A stretch of DNA of 36,822 nucleotides. Source: Caldithrix sp. GTDB lineage: Bacteria; Zhuqueibacterota; Zhuqueibacteria; Thermofontimicrobiales; Sulfurfontimicrobiaceae. The first letter of the stretch is position 1; each line of letters opens with the position of its first letter. Where the stretch lies: contig DYKB01000058.1 of the NCBI GenBank assembly GCA_020722815.1, positions 10,121 to 46,942 on the forward strand, given 5' to 3'. The notes under the pieces are model-generated. The model did no database searches. It was not told the origin of the DNA and was given only the letters and a program-made list of their open reading frames with translations. Positions 7,706-15,463 of the stretch are shown here, piece by piece. Made by a program: the position numbers and the translations under genes.

Positions 7706-10144
7706 ATGCATTATGGTTTTTTTGATGATGAACAACATGAATATGTGATTCTTCGTCCGGATACTCCTCTGCCCTGGATTAATTATTTAGGAACTGAAAA
7801 TTTATATGGCATTATTTCCAATACCGCTGGTGGCTACTGTTTTTATCGCGATGCCCGACTTCGTCGCTTAACGCGATATCGCTACAATAATATTCCAATG
7901 GACAGCAATGGCCGCTATCTTTATATAAAAGATGAAGATACAATCTGGAATCCTTCGTGGAAACCCAGGTGCGTGGATTTAGATGCGTATCAATGTCGGC
8001 ATGGGCTGGGATATTCAATCTTTAAAGGCATAAAAAATAACCTTGAAGTTGAGGTCTGTTATTTTATTCCATTGGGCTTTGATACTGAAATCTGGCAGGT
8101 TAAAATCCGAAATCACGGTCAAAAACGCAAATCCGTTCGATTGTGGGGGCTGGTTGAGTGGTGTCTCTGGGATGCATTGGATGATATGACGAATTTCCAA
8201 CGTAACTACTCCACCGGCCAGGTTGAAGTCGAAAATCAGGCCATTTTTCATGTAACAGAATATCGTGAACGACGAAACCATTTTGCGTATTTCGCCTGTT
8301 CCCACCCGACTTCGGGCTTTGATACCAGCCGCGATGCTTTTATTGGTGTGCATCAGGGCTTTGATGCGCCTCGGGCGATTCTGGATGGTGCTTGCAAAAA
8401 CAGTATTGCCCATGGCTGGGTGCCACTTGGTGTGCATCAGGTGGATTTCAATCTCGAAAGCGGGGCAACCGCGGCATTTCATTTTCTGTTAGGTTATGCT
8501 GAAAATCCGGTTGATCAAAAATTTCAATCTCCCCATGTGGCCAATAAGGCACCTTTCCGAAAAGTGTTTGATTATTTTAATCAGCCGGGTTCAGTTGAGT
8601 CAGCGTTTGACGCCTTGAAAGAATATTGGAACAACCTTTTATCTATCTATCAGACAGTGACCGGGGTTCCCGTTGTCAATCGCATGGTGAATATCTGGAA
8701 TCAATACCAGTGCATGGTAACTTTTAACCTGTCGCGTGCCGCCTCTTTATATGAATCCGGTGTTGGCCGGGGCATGGGCTTTCGGGATAGTAACCAGGAT
8801 ATTCTGGGTTTTGTCCATCTGATCCCCGATCGGGCGCGCCAGCGAATTTTAGAACTGGCGGCGACTCAGCTTTCCGACGGAACCTGTTTTCATCAATACC
8901 AGCCGTTTACTAAAAAAGGAAATGAAAACGCTGGCAGTGGTTTCAATGACGATCCCCTTTGGCTTATCTTATCGACAGCAGCCTATTTAAAAGAAACAGG
9001 TGATTTTTCCATCCTGAAAGAAAAAGTTGGCTATGCCGACACTTCTGAAAAAAATGCGACATTACTGAATCATCTCGAAATTTCGATTCAATACACTTTA
9101 AATCATCGTGGGCCGCATGGATTGCCTCTGATTGGTCATGCGGATTGGAATGACTGCCTGAATCTGAACTGTTTTTCTGAAACCCCCGGCGAAAGCTTCC
9201 AACTGGCCGGTGATATGAACAAAAGCGATGTCGCGGAATCGGTGATGATTGCCGGCCTTTTCTGCGCGGCTTGTGAAGAAATGGCTGCGATTTATGAAAA
9301 AATTGACGAATCCAGCCAGGCCAAATCATTGAAAGTAAAAGCACAAGAAATCCGTGGGCTGATAATAAAACATGGCTGGGATGGTGAATGGTTCCTGCGG
9401 GCGTATGATGCGTTCGGGCGCAAGGTTGGTTCAAAAGAAAATACCGAAGGTCGAATTTTTATCGAAAGTCAGGGATGGTGTATTCTGGGCGGAGTTGGTA
9501 TTGAGGATGGTCTGGCAAAAAAGGCGTTGGATAGCGTCAAAAAATATCTCGCCACGCCCAATGGCATCGTTTTACAGCAACCAGCCTTTCAAACTTATCA
9601 TAAGCATCTGGGTGAAATCAGTTCGTATCCGCCGGGATACAAAGAAAATGCCGGTATTTTTACGCATAATAACACCTGGATTCAAATCGCGGAAACCATA
9701 TTAGGCCGCGGTGAGGAAGCTTTTCAATATTATCTGTCAATTTGTCCGCCGATGAAAGAAGAACAGATTGAAACCTATCGGGCAGAACCCTATATTTATA
9801 GCCAGATGACCGCCGGTCCCGATGCCCCAACTTTTGGTGAAGGCAAAAATTCCTGGTTAACCGGTACCGTGGCCTGGTCTTTTGTGGCAATATCGCAATA
9901 CATTCTCGGAATCCGTCCCGGTCTGGATGGATTGATAATCGATCCCTGTATTCCGCCGGACTGGAAAAAATATGCTGTCAAGCGAATTTATCGCGGCGCT
10001 ATCTACCAGATTCAGGTTGACAATCCGGAAGGCGTTAGTAAAGGTATAAAAAACATAGAAGTAGATGGAAAAATCATCGCGGGACAGGTTTTACCCCTGT
10101 TTCGTGATGGAAAAGAACACGTTGTGAATGTCCTGATGGGGTAG
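7706..10144 (+). CDS. Cellobiose phosphorylase (GH94)
   Basis: The enzyme cleaves cellobiose with phosphate, giving alpha-glucose-1-phosphate and glucose in the cytosol. The 812-residue protein has no signal peptide and is collinear with the Cellulomonas gilvus enzyme as I recall it. MHYGFFDDEQHEYVI opens the N-terminal sandwich, followed by PWINYLG, RLTRYRYNNIP and YRERR. The helical barrel carries RMVNIWNQYQCMVTF, GRGMGFRDSNQD and GSGFNDDPLW. The general acid is expected to be Asp483 in ADWNDCLNLN, near Asp490 of the Cellulomonas enzyme. KENAGIFTHNN and AKNSWLTG complete the site. The retained ADWNDCLNLNCFS context favours cellobiose over chitobiose or longer cellodextrins, though specificity needs assay. 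It sits after a sugar-binding lipoprotein gene and before fucI. The glucose-1-phosphate product could feed the glgC pair further right. Confidence 0.94.
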   Translation: MHYGFFDDEQHEYVILRPDTPLPWINYLGTENLYGIISNTAGGYCFYRDARLRRLTRYRYNNIPMDSNGRYLYIKDEDTIWNPSWKPRCVDLDAYQCRHGLGYSIFKGIKNNLEVEVCYFIPLGFDTEIWQVKIRNHGQKRKSVRLWGLVEWCLWDALDDMTNFQRNYSTGQVEVENQAIFHVTEYRERRNHFAYFACSHPTSGFDTSRDAFIGVHQGFDAPRAILDGACKNSIAHGWVPLGVHQVDFNLESGATAAFHFLLGYAENPVDQKFQSPHVANKAPFRKVFDYFNQPGSVESAFDALKEYWNNLLSIYQTVTGVPVVNRMVNIWNQYQCMVTFNLSRAASLYESGVGRGMGFRDSNQDILGFVHLIPDRARQRILELAATQLSDGTCFHQYQPFTKKGNENAGSGFNDDPLWLILSTAAYLKETGDFSILKEKVGYADTSEKNATLLNHLEISIQYTLNHRGPHGLPLIGHADWNDCLNLNCFSETPGESFQLAGDMNKSDVAESVMIAGLFCAACEEMAAIYEKIDESSQAKSLKVKAQEIRGLIIKHGWDGEWFLRAYDAFGRKVGSKENTEGRIFIESQGWCILGGVGIEDGLAKKALDSVKKYLATPNGIVLQQPAFQTYHKHLGEISSYPPGYKENAGIFTHNNTWIQIAETILGRGEEAFQYYLSICPPMKEEQIETYRAEPYIYSQMTAGPDAPTFGEGKNSWLTGTVAWSFVAISQYILGIRPGLDGLIIDPCIPPDWKKYAVKRIYRGAIYQIQVDNPEGVSKGIKNIEVDGKIIAGQVLPLFRDGKEHVVNVLMG

Positions 10145-10420
10145 AAGGCGTAATGCGTGAAACGTAATGCGTAAAGCGTAATACGTGAGGCATGAAACGT
10201 AATACGTGATATATACTCAAGGCGAAATGGTTTTCGGATATTATCATAGTCATCCTAAAACCCTCACCCTAACCCTCTCCCAGAGGGAGAGGGAATAGCT
10301 ACGCCCTCTCCCCCCGGGAGAGGGTTGGGGTGAGGGCAAGAAAAACCGAAAACCACTATGGCTCTGGTATAATACAAATTAAACATTACGTATTACGTAT
10401 CACGCATTCCGTATTCCCCC
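10145..10420. repeat. Composite nested inverted repeat
   Basis: The gap between the GH94 gene and fucI is built as inverted repeats inside one another. The outer layer is repeated CGTAATACGTGA-type words at 10149-10210, answered by ACGTATTACGTATCACG words at 10384-10416. A middle layer pairs ATGGTTTTCGG (from about 10227) with CCGAAAACCAC (about 10346). The core pairs CCCTCACCCTAACCCTCTCCC (10261 onward) with GGGAGAGGGTTGGGGTGAGGG (ending near 10336). An inner GAGGGAGAGGG/CCCTCTCCCC hairpin sits at 10283-10314. There is no coding frame. The core word is a widespread bacterial spacer repeat. Confidence 0.8.
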
Positions 10421-10480
10421 AATCAGTTTCGATGGTCATCTTCAATCATTTAATATTAATAAATTTAGGGAGTAATAACA

Positions 10481-12301
10481 ATGAGTGATTTAAAAGATAT
10501 TAAAAAGAATTCACCTGTCCAGCGGCTGAAGGGAAGCCTGCCAAAAATAGGGATTCGGCCAGTCATCGATGGCCGTCGTAAGGGCGTGCGGGAATCGCTT
10601 GAAAATCAGACGATGCAAATGGCAAAAAATGCTGCTGAATTATTAACTGCCAATTTACGTCATCCAAATGGTTTGCCAGTTGAGTGTGTCATCGCCGATA
10701 CCTGTATTGGTGGTGTTGCTGAAGCCGCCATGGCGGCAGAAAAATTTGCCCGGCAGGGTGTTGGTGTTTCGTTAACGGTTACGCCGTGCTGGTGTTATGG
10801 TACGGAGGTGATGGATTCAGACCCGCTACTTCCCAAAGCGGTGTGGGGTTTTAATGGCACCGAAAGACCCGGTGCGGTATATTTAGCCGCGGCATTGGCT
10901 GGTTATAGTCAGAAAGGGCTGCCGGCTTTTGGAATTTATGGCCATGATGTGCAGGATAAAGATGATTTTTCGATTCCGGATGATGTTAAACGAAAACTGC
11001 TGCTATTTGCGAAGGCTGGTCTGGCTGTCGCTGAAATGCGGGGAAAATCCTATCTTTCCATTGGTTCGGTCTCCATGGGGATTGCGGGTTCAATAGTCGA
11101 TGAAAGTTTATTTTCCGATTATCTGGGCATGCGAAACGAACATGTGGACATGACCGAACTAATTCGGCGGATGGAGGAAAAAATTTATGATGAAGCCGAA
11201 TTTAAACAAGCGTTAGCATGGACGAAACAATATTGTAAAGAGGGTTGGGATCCGAATCGGGAGGGGCATCAACAATCACGTGAGCGAAAAGATTGGGAAT
11301 GGGAAACGGTCGTGAAGATGATGATGATTTCGCGTGATTTGATGGTCGGGAATCCGCAATTGGCTGAAATGGGTTTTGGAGAAGAAGCGCTGGGGCATAA
11401 CGCCATTGTTGCCGGTTTTCAGGGACAGCGTCAATGGACGGATCATTTCCCCAATGGCGATTTTCTGGAAGCCATGCTCAATTCCTCGTTTGACTGGAAT
11501 GGAATTCGTGAACCTTTTGTCATGGCCACTGAAAATGATAGTTTGAATGGCGTGGCCATGCTTTTCGGCCATCTGCTCACCAATACCGCCCAGATTTTCT
11601 CGGATGTTCGCACTTACTGGAGTCCGGAAGCCGTCAAACGGGTGACGGGCAAAAAGCTGAAAGGCCTGGCTGAAAATGGGATCATCCATCTCATCAATTC
11701 TGGTTCTTCAACGTTGGATGGCACAGGCCAGCAATCTTTGAACGGAAAACCAGTCATGAAACCATTCTGGGAAATCACCCCGGAAGAGGTAAAGCGCTGC
11801 CTGGAAGCTACCCAATGGTGTCCGGCCGAACTGGAATATTTCCGTGGCGGTGGTTTTTCTTCCAATTTTAAAACCCGCGGTGAAATGCCCGTCACCATGT
11901 CCCGCATTAATCTTGTTAAAGGTTTGGGTCCGGTTTTGCAAATTGCCGAAGGTTACACCGTTGAACTGCCGGAAGACGTTCATAAAACACTGGATATGCG
12001 CACCAGTCCCACCTGGCCAACTACCTGGTTTGCGCCAATTTTAACCGGTAAGGGTGCATTTACTGACGTTTACTCAGTGATGGCGAATTGGGGCGCCAAC
12101 CATGGCGCGATTTCTTATGGCCATATTGGCGATAAACTCATTACTTTGGCCGCACTCTTACGTATCCCGGTGAATATGCACAATGTTGCCGAATCCCGAA
12201 TCTATCGTCCCAGCGCCTGGAACGCTTTTGGAACAGCGGATCTGGAAGGTGCTGATTATCGGGCGTGTGCGAATTTTGGACCGCTTTATGGTAGAAAATA
12301 G
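10481..12301 (+). CDS. fucI: L-fucose isomerase
   Basis: The enzyme is a cytosolic, Mn-dependent aldose-ketose isomerase that converts L-fucose to L-fuculose and often also D-arabinose to D-ribulose. The 606-residue protein matches the E. coli enzyme throughout: KIGIRPVIDGRRKGVRESLE at the start, then VTPCWCYG, WGFNGTERPGAVYLAAALA, GIYGHDVQD and GSVSMGIAGS. The active-site block follows with NSSFDWNGIREPF and ATENDSLNG. Asp353 there corresponds to metal ligand Asp361 of E. coli, and NWGANHGAISYGH near the C-terminus carries the last histidine ligand. The start at ATG 10481 follows GGGAG at about 10468-10472. No fuculokinase or fuculose-phosphate aldolase gene lies nearby. An enolase-type dehydratase-like enzyme and a RraA-type protein do lie downstream, hinting at a non-classical sugar route. 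Confidence 0.96.
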   Translation: MSDLKDIKKNSPVQRLKGSLPKIGIRPVIDGRRKGVRESLENQTMQMAKNAAELLTANLRHPNGLPVECVIADTCIGGVAEAAMAAEKFARQGVGVSLTVTPCWCYGTEVMDSDPLLPKAVWGFNGTERPGAVYLAAALAGYSQKGLPAFGIYGHDVQDKDDFSIPDDVKRKLLLFAKAGLAVAEMRGKSYLSIGSVSMGIAGSIVDESLFSDYLGMRNEHVDMTELIRRMEEKIYDEAEFKQALAWTKQYCKEGWDPNREGHQQSRERKDWEWETVVKMMMISRDLMVGNPQLAEMGFGEEALGHNAIVAGFQGQRQWTDHFPNGDFLEAMLNSSFDWNGIREPFVMATENDSLNGVAMLFGHLLTNTAQIFSDVRTYWSPEAVKRVTGKKLKGLAENGIIHLINSGSSTLDGTGQQSLNGKPVMKPFWEITPEEVKRCLEATQWCPAELEYFRGGGFSSNFKTRGEMPVTMSRINLVKGLGPVLQIAEGYTVELPEDVHKTLDMRTSPTWPTTWFAPILTGKGAFTDVYSVMANWGANHGAISYGHIGDKLITLAALLRIPVNMHNVAESRIYRPSAWNAFGTADLEGADYRACANFGPLYGRK

Positions 12302-12328
12302 CTGAATTCAGTTTTAATAATGATATCG

Positions 12329-12372
12329 AAGCTGATTTTTCATCTTTAAGTGGAAATCAGCTTCTTTTTTTT
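12329..12372 (+). terminator. Rho-independent terminator after fucI
   Basis: AAGCTGATTT (12329-12338) pairs with AAATCAGCTT (12354-12363), with a 15-base loop, and the second arm runs into a T-rich tract (12362-12372). It lies 28 bases after the fucI stop codon, so fucI and the following BASS module are probably separate transcription units. Confidence 0.75.
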
Positions 12373-12454
12373 AATTGAATAAAAGATTTTCACATCAATA
12401 TTTTTAAAAATCATCGATGCTCGTATTTCTAAACAAATAAAACGAGGATGATGT

Positions 12455-13741
12455 ATGAAATCTTTGCTAAAATATGCTGGCTATCTCTTCTTATTTTCAC
12501 TCGTTTTACTATTTATTTTCTATTTCGCTGGTTTTCCTTCTCTATCCAGAATCACGCTTGTCTTCGCACTTTTTACACTCGCCCTCTATTTCATGGGACA
12601 TCCGGTTCTAAAAAATTTTGCCTTTACCGCCTGGGTATTTGTTTTTGTGGCCGCTTCATTGTTTTATCCCGCCACCTTTGGTACCTGGTTTGGTTTGGAT
12701 TTAAAATTTCTCATCGTCCCCCTCATTCAAATCATCATGTTTGGCATGGGAACCACATTAAGTCTTCAGGATTTTACCCGCGTACTGGTGATGCCAATTC
12801 CGGTTTTGATTGGTTTTTTGCTCCAATATACGATTATGCCCCTGGTTGGTTTTTCACTGGCAACATGGTTTAATTATGAACCTGAAGTAGCGGCGGGAAT
12901 TATCCTGGTAGGTTCCTGCCCCGGTGGTGTCGCTTCAAATCTCATGACCTATCTGGCCGGTGGCGATGTGGCATTGTCGGTCACCATGACGTCTTGTTCG
13001 ACGCTCCTCTCGCCGGTGATGACCCCTTTCTGGATGAAGACGCTGGCCGGCCGATTGGTTCCTATCAATTTCATCGAGATGATGGTTTCCATCATTGATA
13101 TGATTATCGTCCCCATTATTGCCGGTATCATCGCCAATAAAATTTTATATGGAAAGCATCGGTTACTGAAAAAGCCCGGTTTTTTATTAATCCTTGTGAT
13201 TGCCGGGTTATTAAGCGTTTTTGTCTTATCGGTTTTACAGCTTTCGGTATTTATTGCCCCTTTTAAAAATGGACTGATTATCGGATTTTTTCTCTTAGCT
13301 CTTGTTGCTTTGATCAAGTGGATCATGGATTTTCTGGTTCGCTGGTCTGGCAACTGGATGGACAAGACACTCCCCCTTATTTCCATGCTGGGGATCTGTT
13401 TTATCATCGGTATTATTACCGCGCGTTCCAGTGAAAAATTGTTAAATGTTGGATTCTTATTACTGGTAACCATCATTTTGCATAATAGTGCGGGTTATCT
13501 GCTTGGCTACTGGATTTCCCGGGCATGTCGGATGGACAAACGAAAATCCATCACCATTGCCATCGAAGTTGGCCTTCAAAATGGGGGTATGGCCTCCGGG
13601 CTGGCAATGGGAGTATTAAAAAGTGTCAATGCCGCAATTGCGCCGGCTATCTTTGGCCCGTGGATGAATATTTCGGGTTCGGTGCTGGCCAATTGGTTCC
13701 GGCGTAAACTTTTAAAAGAATCAAATGGAGGAAAAAAATGA
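12455..13741 (+). CDS. BASS-family (bile acid:sodium symporter-like) organic anion transporter
   Basis: This is an inner-membrane secondary transporter of the BASS/SBF family, whose members use sodium to import organic anions such as bile acids, pantoate, and pyruvate in plant BASS2. The signature GSCPGGVASNLMTYLAGGD (about 149-167) and the sodium-site motif E371-V-G-L-Q375-N376 are intact. At 428 residues it is longer than the usual 300-340. The extra length is an N-terminal stretch of two or three hydrophobic segments (residues 1-80) before the core begins at FGMGTTLSLQDF. CGAGGA upstream supports ATG 12455. The stop overlaps the next start as ATGA (13738-13741), so it is very probably translationally coupled to the enolase-superfamily gene. 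The substrate is unknown. An acidic product of the two downstream enzymes is a reasonable inference. Confidence 0.88.
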   Translation: MKSLLKYAGYLFLFSLVLLFIFYFAGFPSLSRITLVFALFTLALYFMGHPVLKNFAFTAWVFVFVAASLFYPATFGTWFGLDLKFLIVPLIQIIMFGMGTTLSLQDFTRVLVMPIPVLIGFLLQYTIMPLVGFSLATWFNYEPEVAAGIILVGSCPGGVASNLMTYLAGGDVALSVTMTSCSTLLSPVMTPFWMKTLAGRLVPINFIEMMVSIIDMIIVPIIAGIIANKILYGKHRLLKKPGFLLILVIAGLLSVFVLSVLQLSVFIAPFKNGLIIGFFLLALVALIKWIMDFLVRWSGNWMDKTLPLISMLGICFIIGIITARSSEKLLNVGFLLLVTIILHNSAGYLLGYWISRACRMDKRKSITIAIEVGLQNGGMASGLAMGVLKSVNAAIAPAIFGPWMNISGSVLANWFRRKLLKESNGGKK

Positions 13742-15075
13742 ATCGACGAAATTTATTGAAAGCATTGGGCGTCTCTACAGCAGCCTTCGGATTGAATGGC
13801 TGGCTTGCTACTTCAGATGTTGAAGCGGCTATGGGACGTGCTAATCGTAATTCAGAACCTTCGGCCTTAAAAATAACGGATTTGCGGGTAGTTCAAATGG
13901 GAACCAACTGGCGACGAATGCTTATTCGAATCGATACGAACCAGGGCCTTTCAGGCTATGGCGAAGTCCGGGACGGCGGGAGTCCGACTTATGCCCTTTT
14001 TCTGAAAAGCCGGATTTTAGGGATGAATCCATGCAACATCGATCAAATATTTCGCAAAATTAAGCCGTTTGGCGGACATGCACGCCAGGGCGGGGGCGTT
14101 TGTGCCATTGAAATGGCCTGCTGGGATCTGGCGGGAAAAGCCTGGGGCGTCCCCTGCTGGCAGATGCTTGGCGGAAAATTCCGGGATGAAATCCGAATTT
14201 ATTGCGATACCACTTCCAGTATTGACCCACAAGTGATGGGAAAACGCTTAAAAGCCCGTGTCGATAGTGGATTTACTTTTTTAAAGATGGATGTGGGAAT
14301 TGGGTTACTGAAAAATATTCCCGGGGCAATTACGGCTCCTTCCGGGATGACCGACACTTCTCAAATAAAGCATCCGTTTACCGGAATTCGCATCACGGAA
14401 AAGGGTTTAAAAGTATTTCAGGATTATTGCGCGACGATTCGTGATATTATCGGCTGGGAAATACCAATTGCCCTTGATCATTTTGGCCATTTTGGAATAG
14501 AAGATTGCATTAAGATTGCACAGGCACTTGATCAATTCAATTTTGCCTGGTATGAAGATATGGTACCGTGGGAATATACCGATCAGTACGTTCGACTAAA
14601 ACAATCCTGCAAAACACCGATTTTGACAGGTGAAGATATTTACCTCAAAGAAGGTTTTAAAGACCTTTTTGAGAAAAAGGCGATTGCGATATGTCATCCG
14701 GATCTGGCGACTTCAGGCGGCCTGCTGGAAACGAAAAAAATTGGTGATCTGGCCATGGAACATGGCATTTCCATGGCACTGCACATGGCTGGCACACCGG
14801 TTACCCTGTTTGCTTCTGTACATTGTGCGGCTGCCACGGAAAATTTTATCGTCCTGGAGCATCATAATGTAGATGATGACTGGTACGATACGCTGGTGGA
14901 TGGGGTAGAGAAGCCAATTGTCCAAAAAGGCTATGTTAAAGTCCCGAATACGCCGGGTCTGGGAGTTGAATTGAATGAAGAGGCCATTAAAAAGCAGATG
15001 AAAGATAAAAAGGACTATTTTAAACCGACGCCTGAATGGGATGCGGAGCGTTCGTGGGATCGGCACTGGAGTTGA
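13738..15075 (+). CDS. Tat-exported mandelate racemase/enolase-superfamily enzyme (sugar-acid dehydratase-like)
   Basis: Enolase-superfamily enzymes abstract the proton next to a carboxylate. The mandelate racemase (MR) subgroup includes many aldonate and aldarate dehydratases. The metal ligands appear as Asp247 (LDHFGHF), Glu273 (WYEDM) and Glu299 (GEDIY), and the His/Asp dyad as Asp322 (HPDL) and His349 (LHMAG). These spacings, 26, 26, 23 and 27, equal those of mandelate racemase. Strand 2 reads K183-M-D185, so the usual second Lys of KxK is Asp. The N-terminus MNRRNLLKALG followed by a hydrophobic stretch and an Ala-rich cleavage region (DVEAAMG) is a twin-arginine-type signal, so a folded periplasmic enzyme is expected. 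GGAGG at 13727-13731 lies inside the end of the BASS gene, with coupled ATGA. L-fuconate or another aldonate is a guess at substrate from the nearby fucI. Confidence 0.87.
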   Translation: MNRRNLLKALGVSTAAFGLNGWLATSDVEAAMGRANRNSEPSALKITDLRVVQMGTNWRRMLIRIDTNQGLSGYGEVRDGGSPTYALFLKSRILGMNPCNIDQIFRKIKPFGGHARQGGGVCAIEMACWDLAGKAWGVPCWQMLGGKFRDEIRIYCDTTSSIDPQVMGKRLKARVDSGFTFLKMDVGIGLLKNIPGAITAPSGMTDTSQIKHPFTGIRITEKGLKVFQDYCATIRDIIGWEIPIALDHFGHFGIEDCIKIAQALDQFNFAWYEDMVPWEYTDQYVRLKQSCKTPILTGEDIYLKEGFKDLFEKKAIAICHPDLATSGGLLETKKIGDLAMEHGISMALHMAGTPVTLFASVHCAAATENFIVLEHHNVDDDWYDTLVDGVEKPIVQKGYVKVPNTPGLGVELNEEAIKKQMKDKKDYFKPTPEWDAERSWDRHWS

Positions 15076-15463
15076 TAGTTATCGCGACTGGTATTTTTTA
15101 ATTATAACTGCAGATTTCACAGATGACACAGATTTTTTGTTTTGGACAGGATATACAGGATGGACAGGATTGTAGCAAAAAAGAAAAATATCCCTTAAAG
15201 AATTATTGGGAAAACAACTCTTAGATTAAAAAGTTGATTGAAGAATACCGATTAACGATTTTTGATTTACGAAGGAGACAATCCCTTAAAAACTTCAAAA
15301 ATCATAAATCGTTAATCCTTGTTCTGAAATTAAAAAAAATGACTGATGATTTCAGAATGACTATTAATATACCGATCATCAAATTACATCCTTTTTAATC
15401 CTGTAATCCTGTCCAATAAAAGTTTTTCAATATTTATACCTGTCAAGAAAGGAGATTCACACC
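15076..15463. repeat. Gene-free gap with several dispersed inverted repeats
   Basis: This 388-base gap carries the CAGATTTCACAGATGACACAG word (about 15112-15132) and an ACAGGAT-rich stretch (about 15145-15174). The latter is answered in inverted orientation by AATCCTGTAATCCTGTCC (about 15398-15416). Between them, GATTAACGATTTTTGATTTACGA (15250-15272) faces its inverse near 15299-15318. The layout is nested, as in the gap at 10145-10420. There is no gene. It separates the enolase gene from the RraA gene, so the latter may be cotranscribed through a structured spacer or have its own promoter. Confidence 0.7.

Noticed and set aside
8015..8482. 155-codon - strand open frame
   Set aside because: It is antisense to the cellobiose phosphorylase gene, whose motifs are continuous on the + strand.
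7706..10144. Chitobiose or cellodextrin phosphorylase
   Set aside because: The length and the dense match to cellobiose phosphorylase motifs (MHYGFFDDE, WNDCLNLNCFS) favour cellobiose, although specificity is not proven.
12949..13476. 175-codon - strand open frame
   Set aside because: It is antisense to the BASS transporter gene and its Ile/Arg-rich content mirrors the membrane-protein codons opposite.
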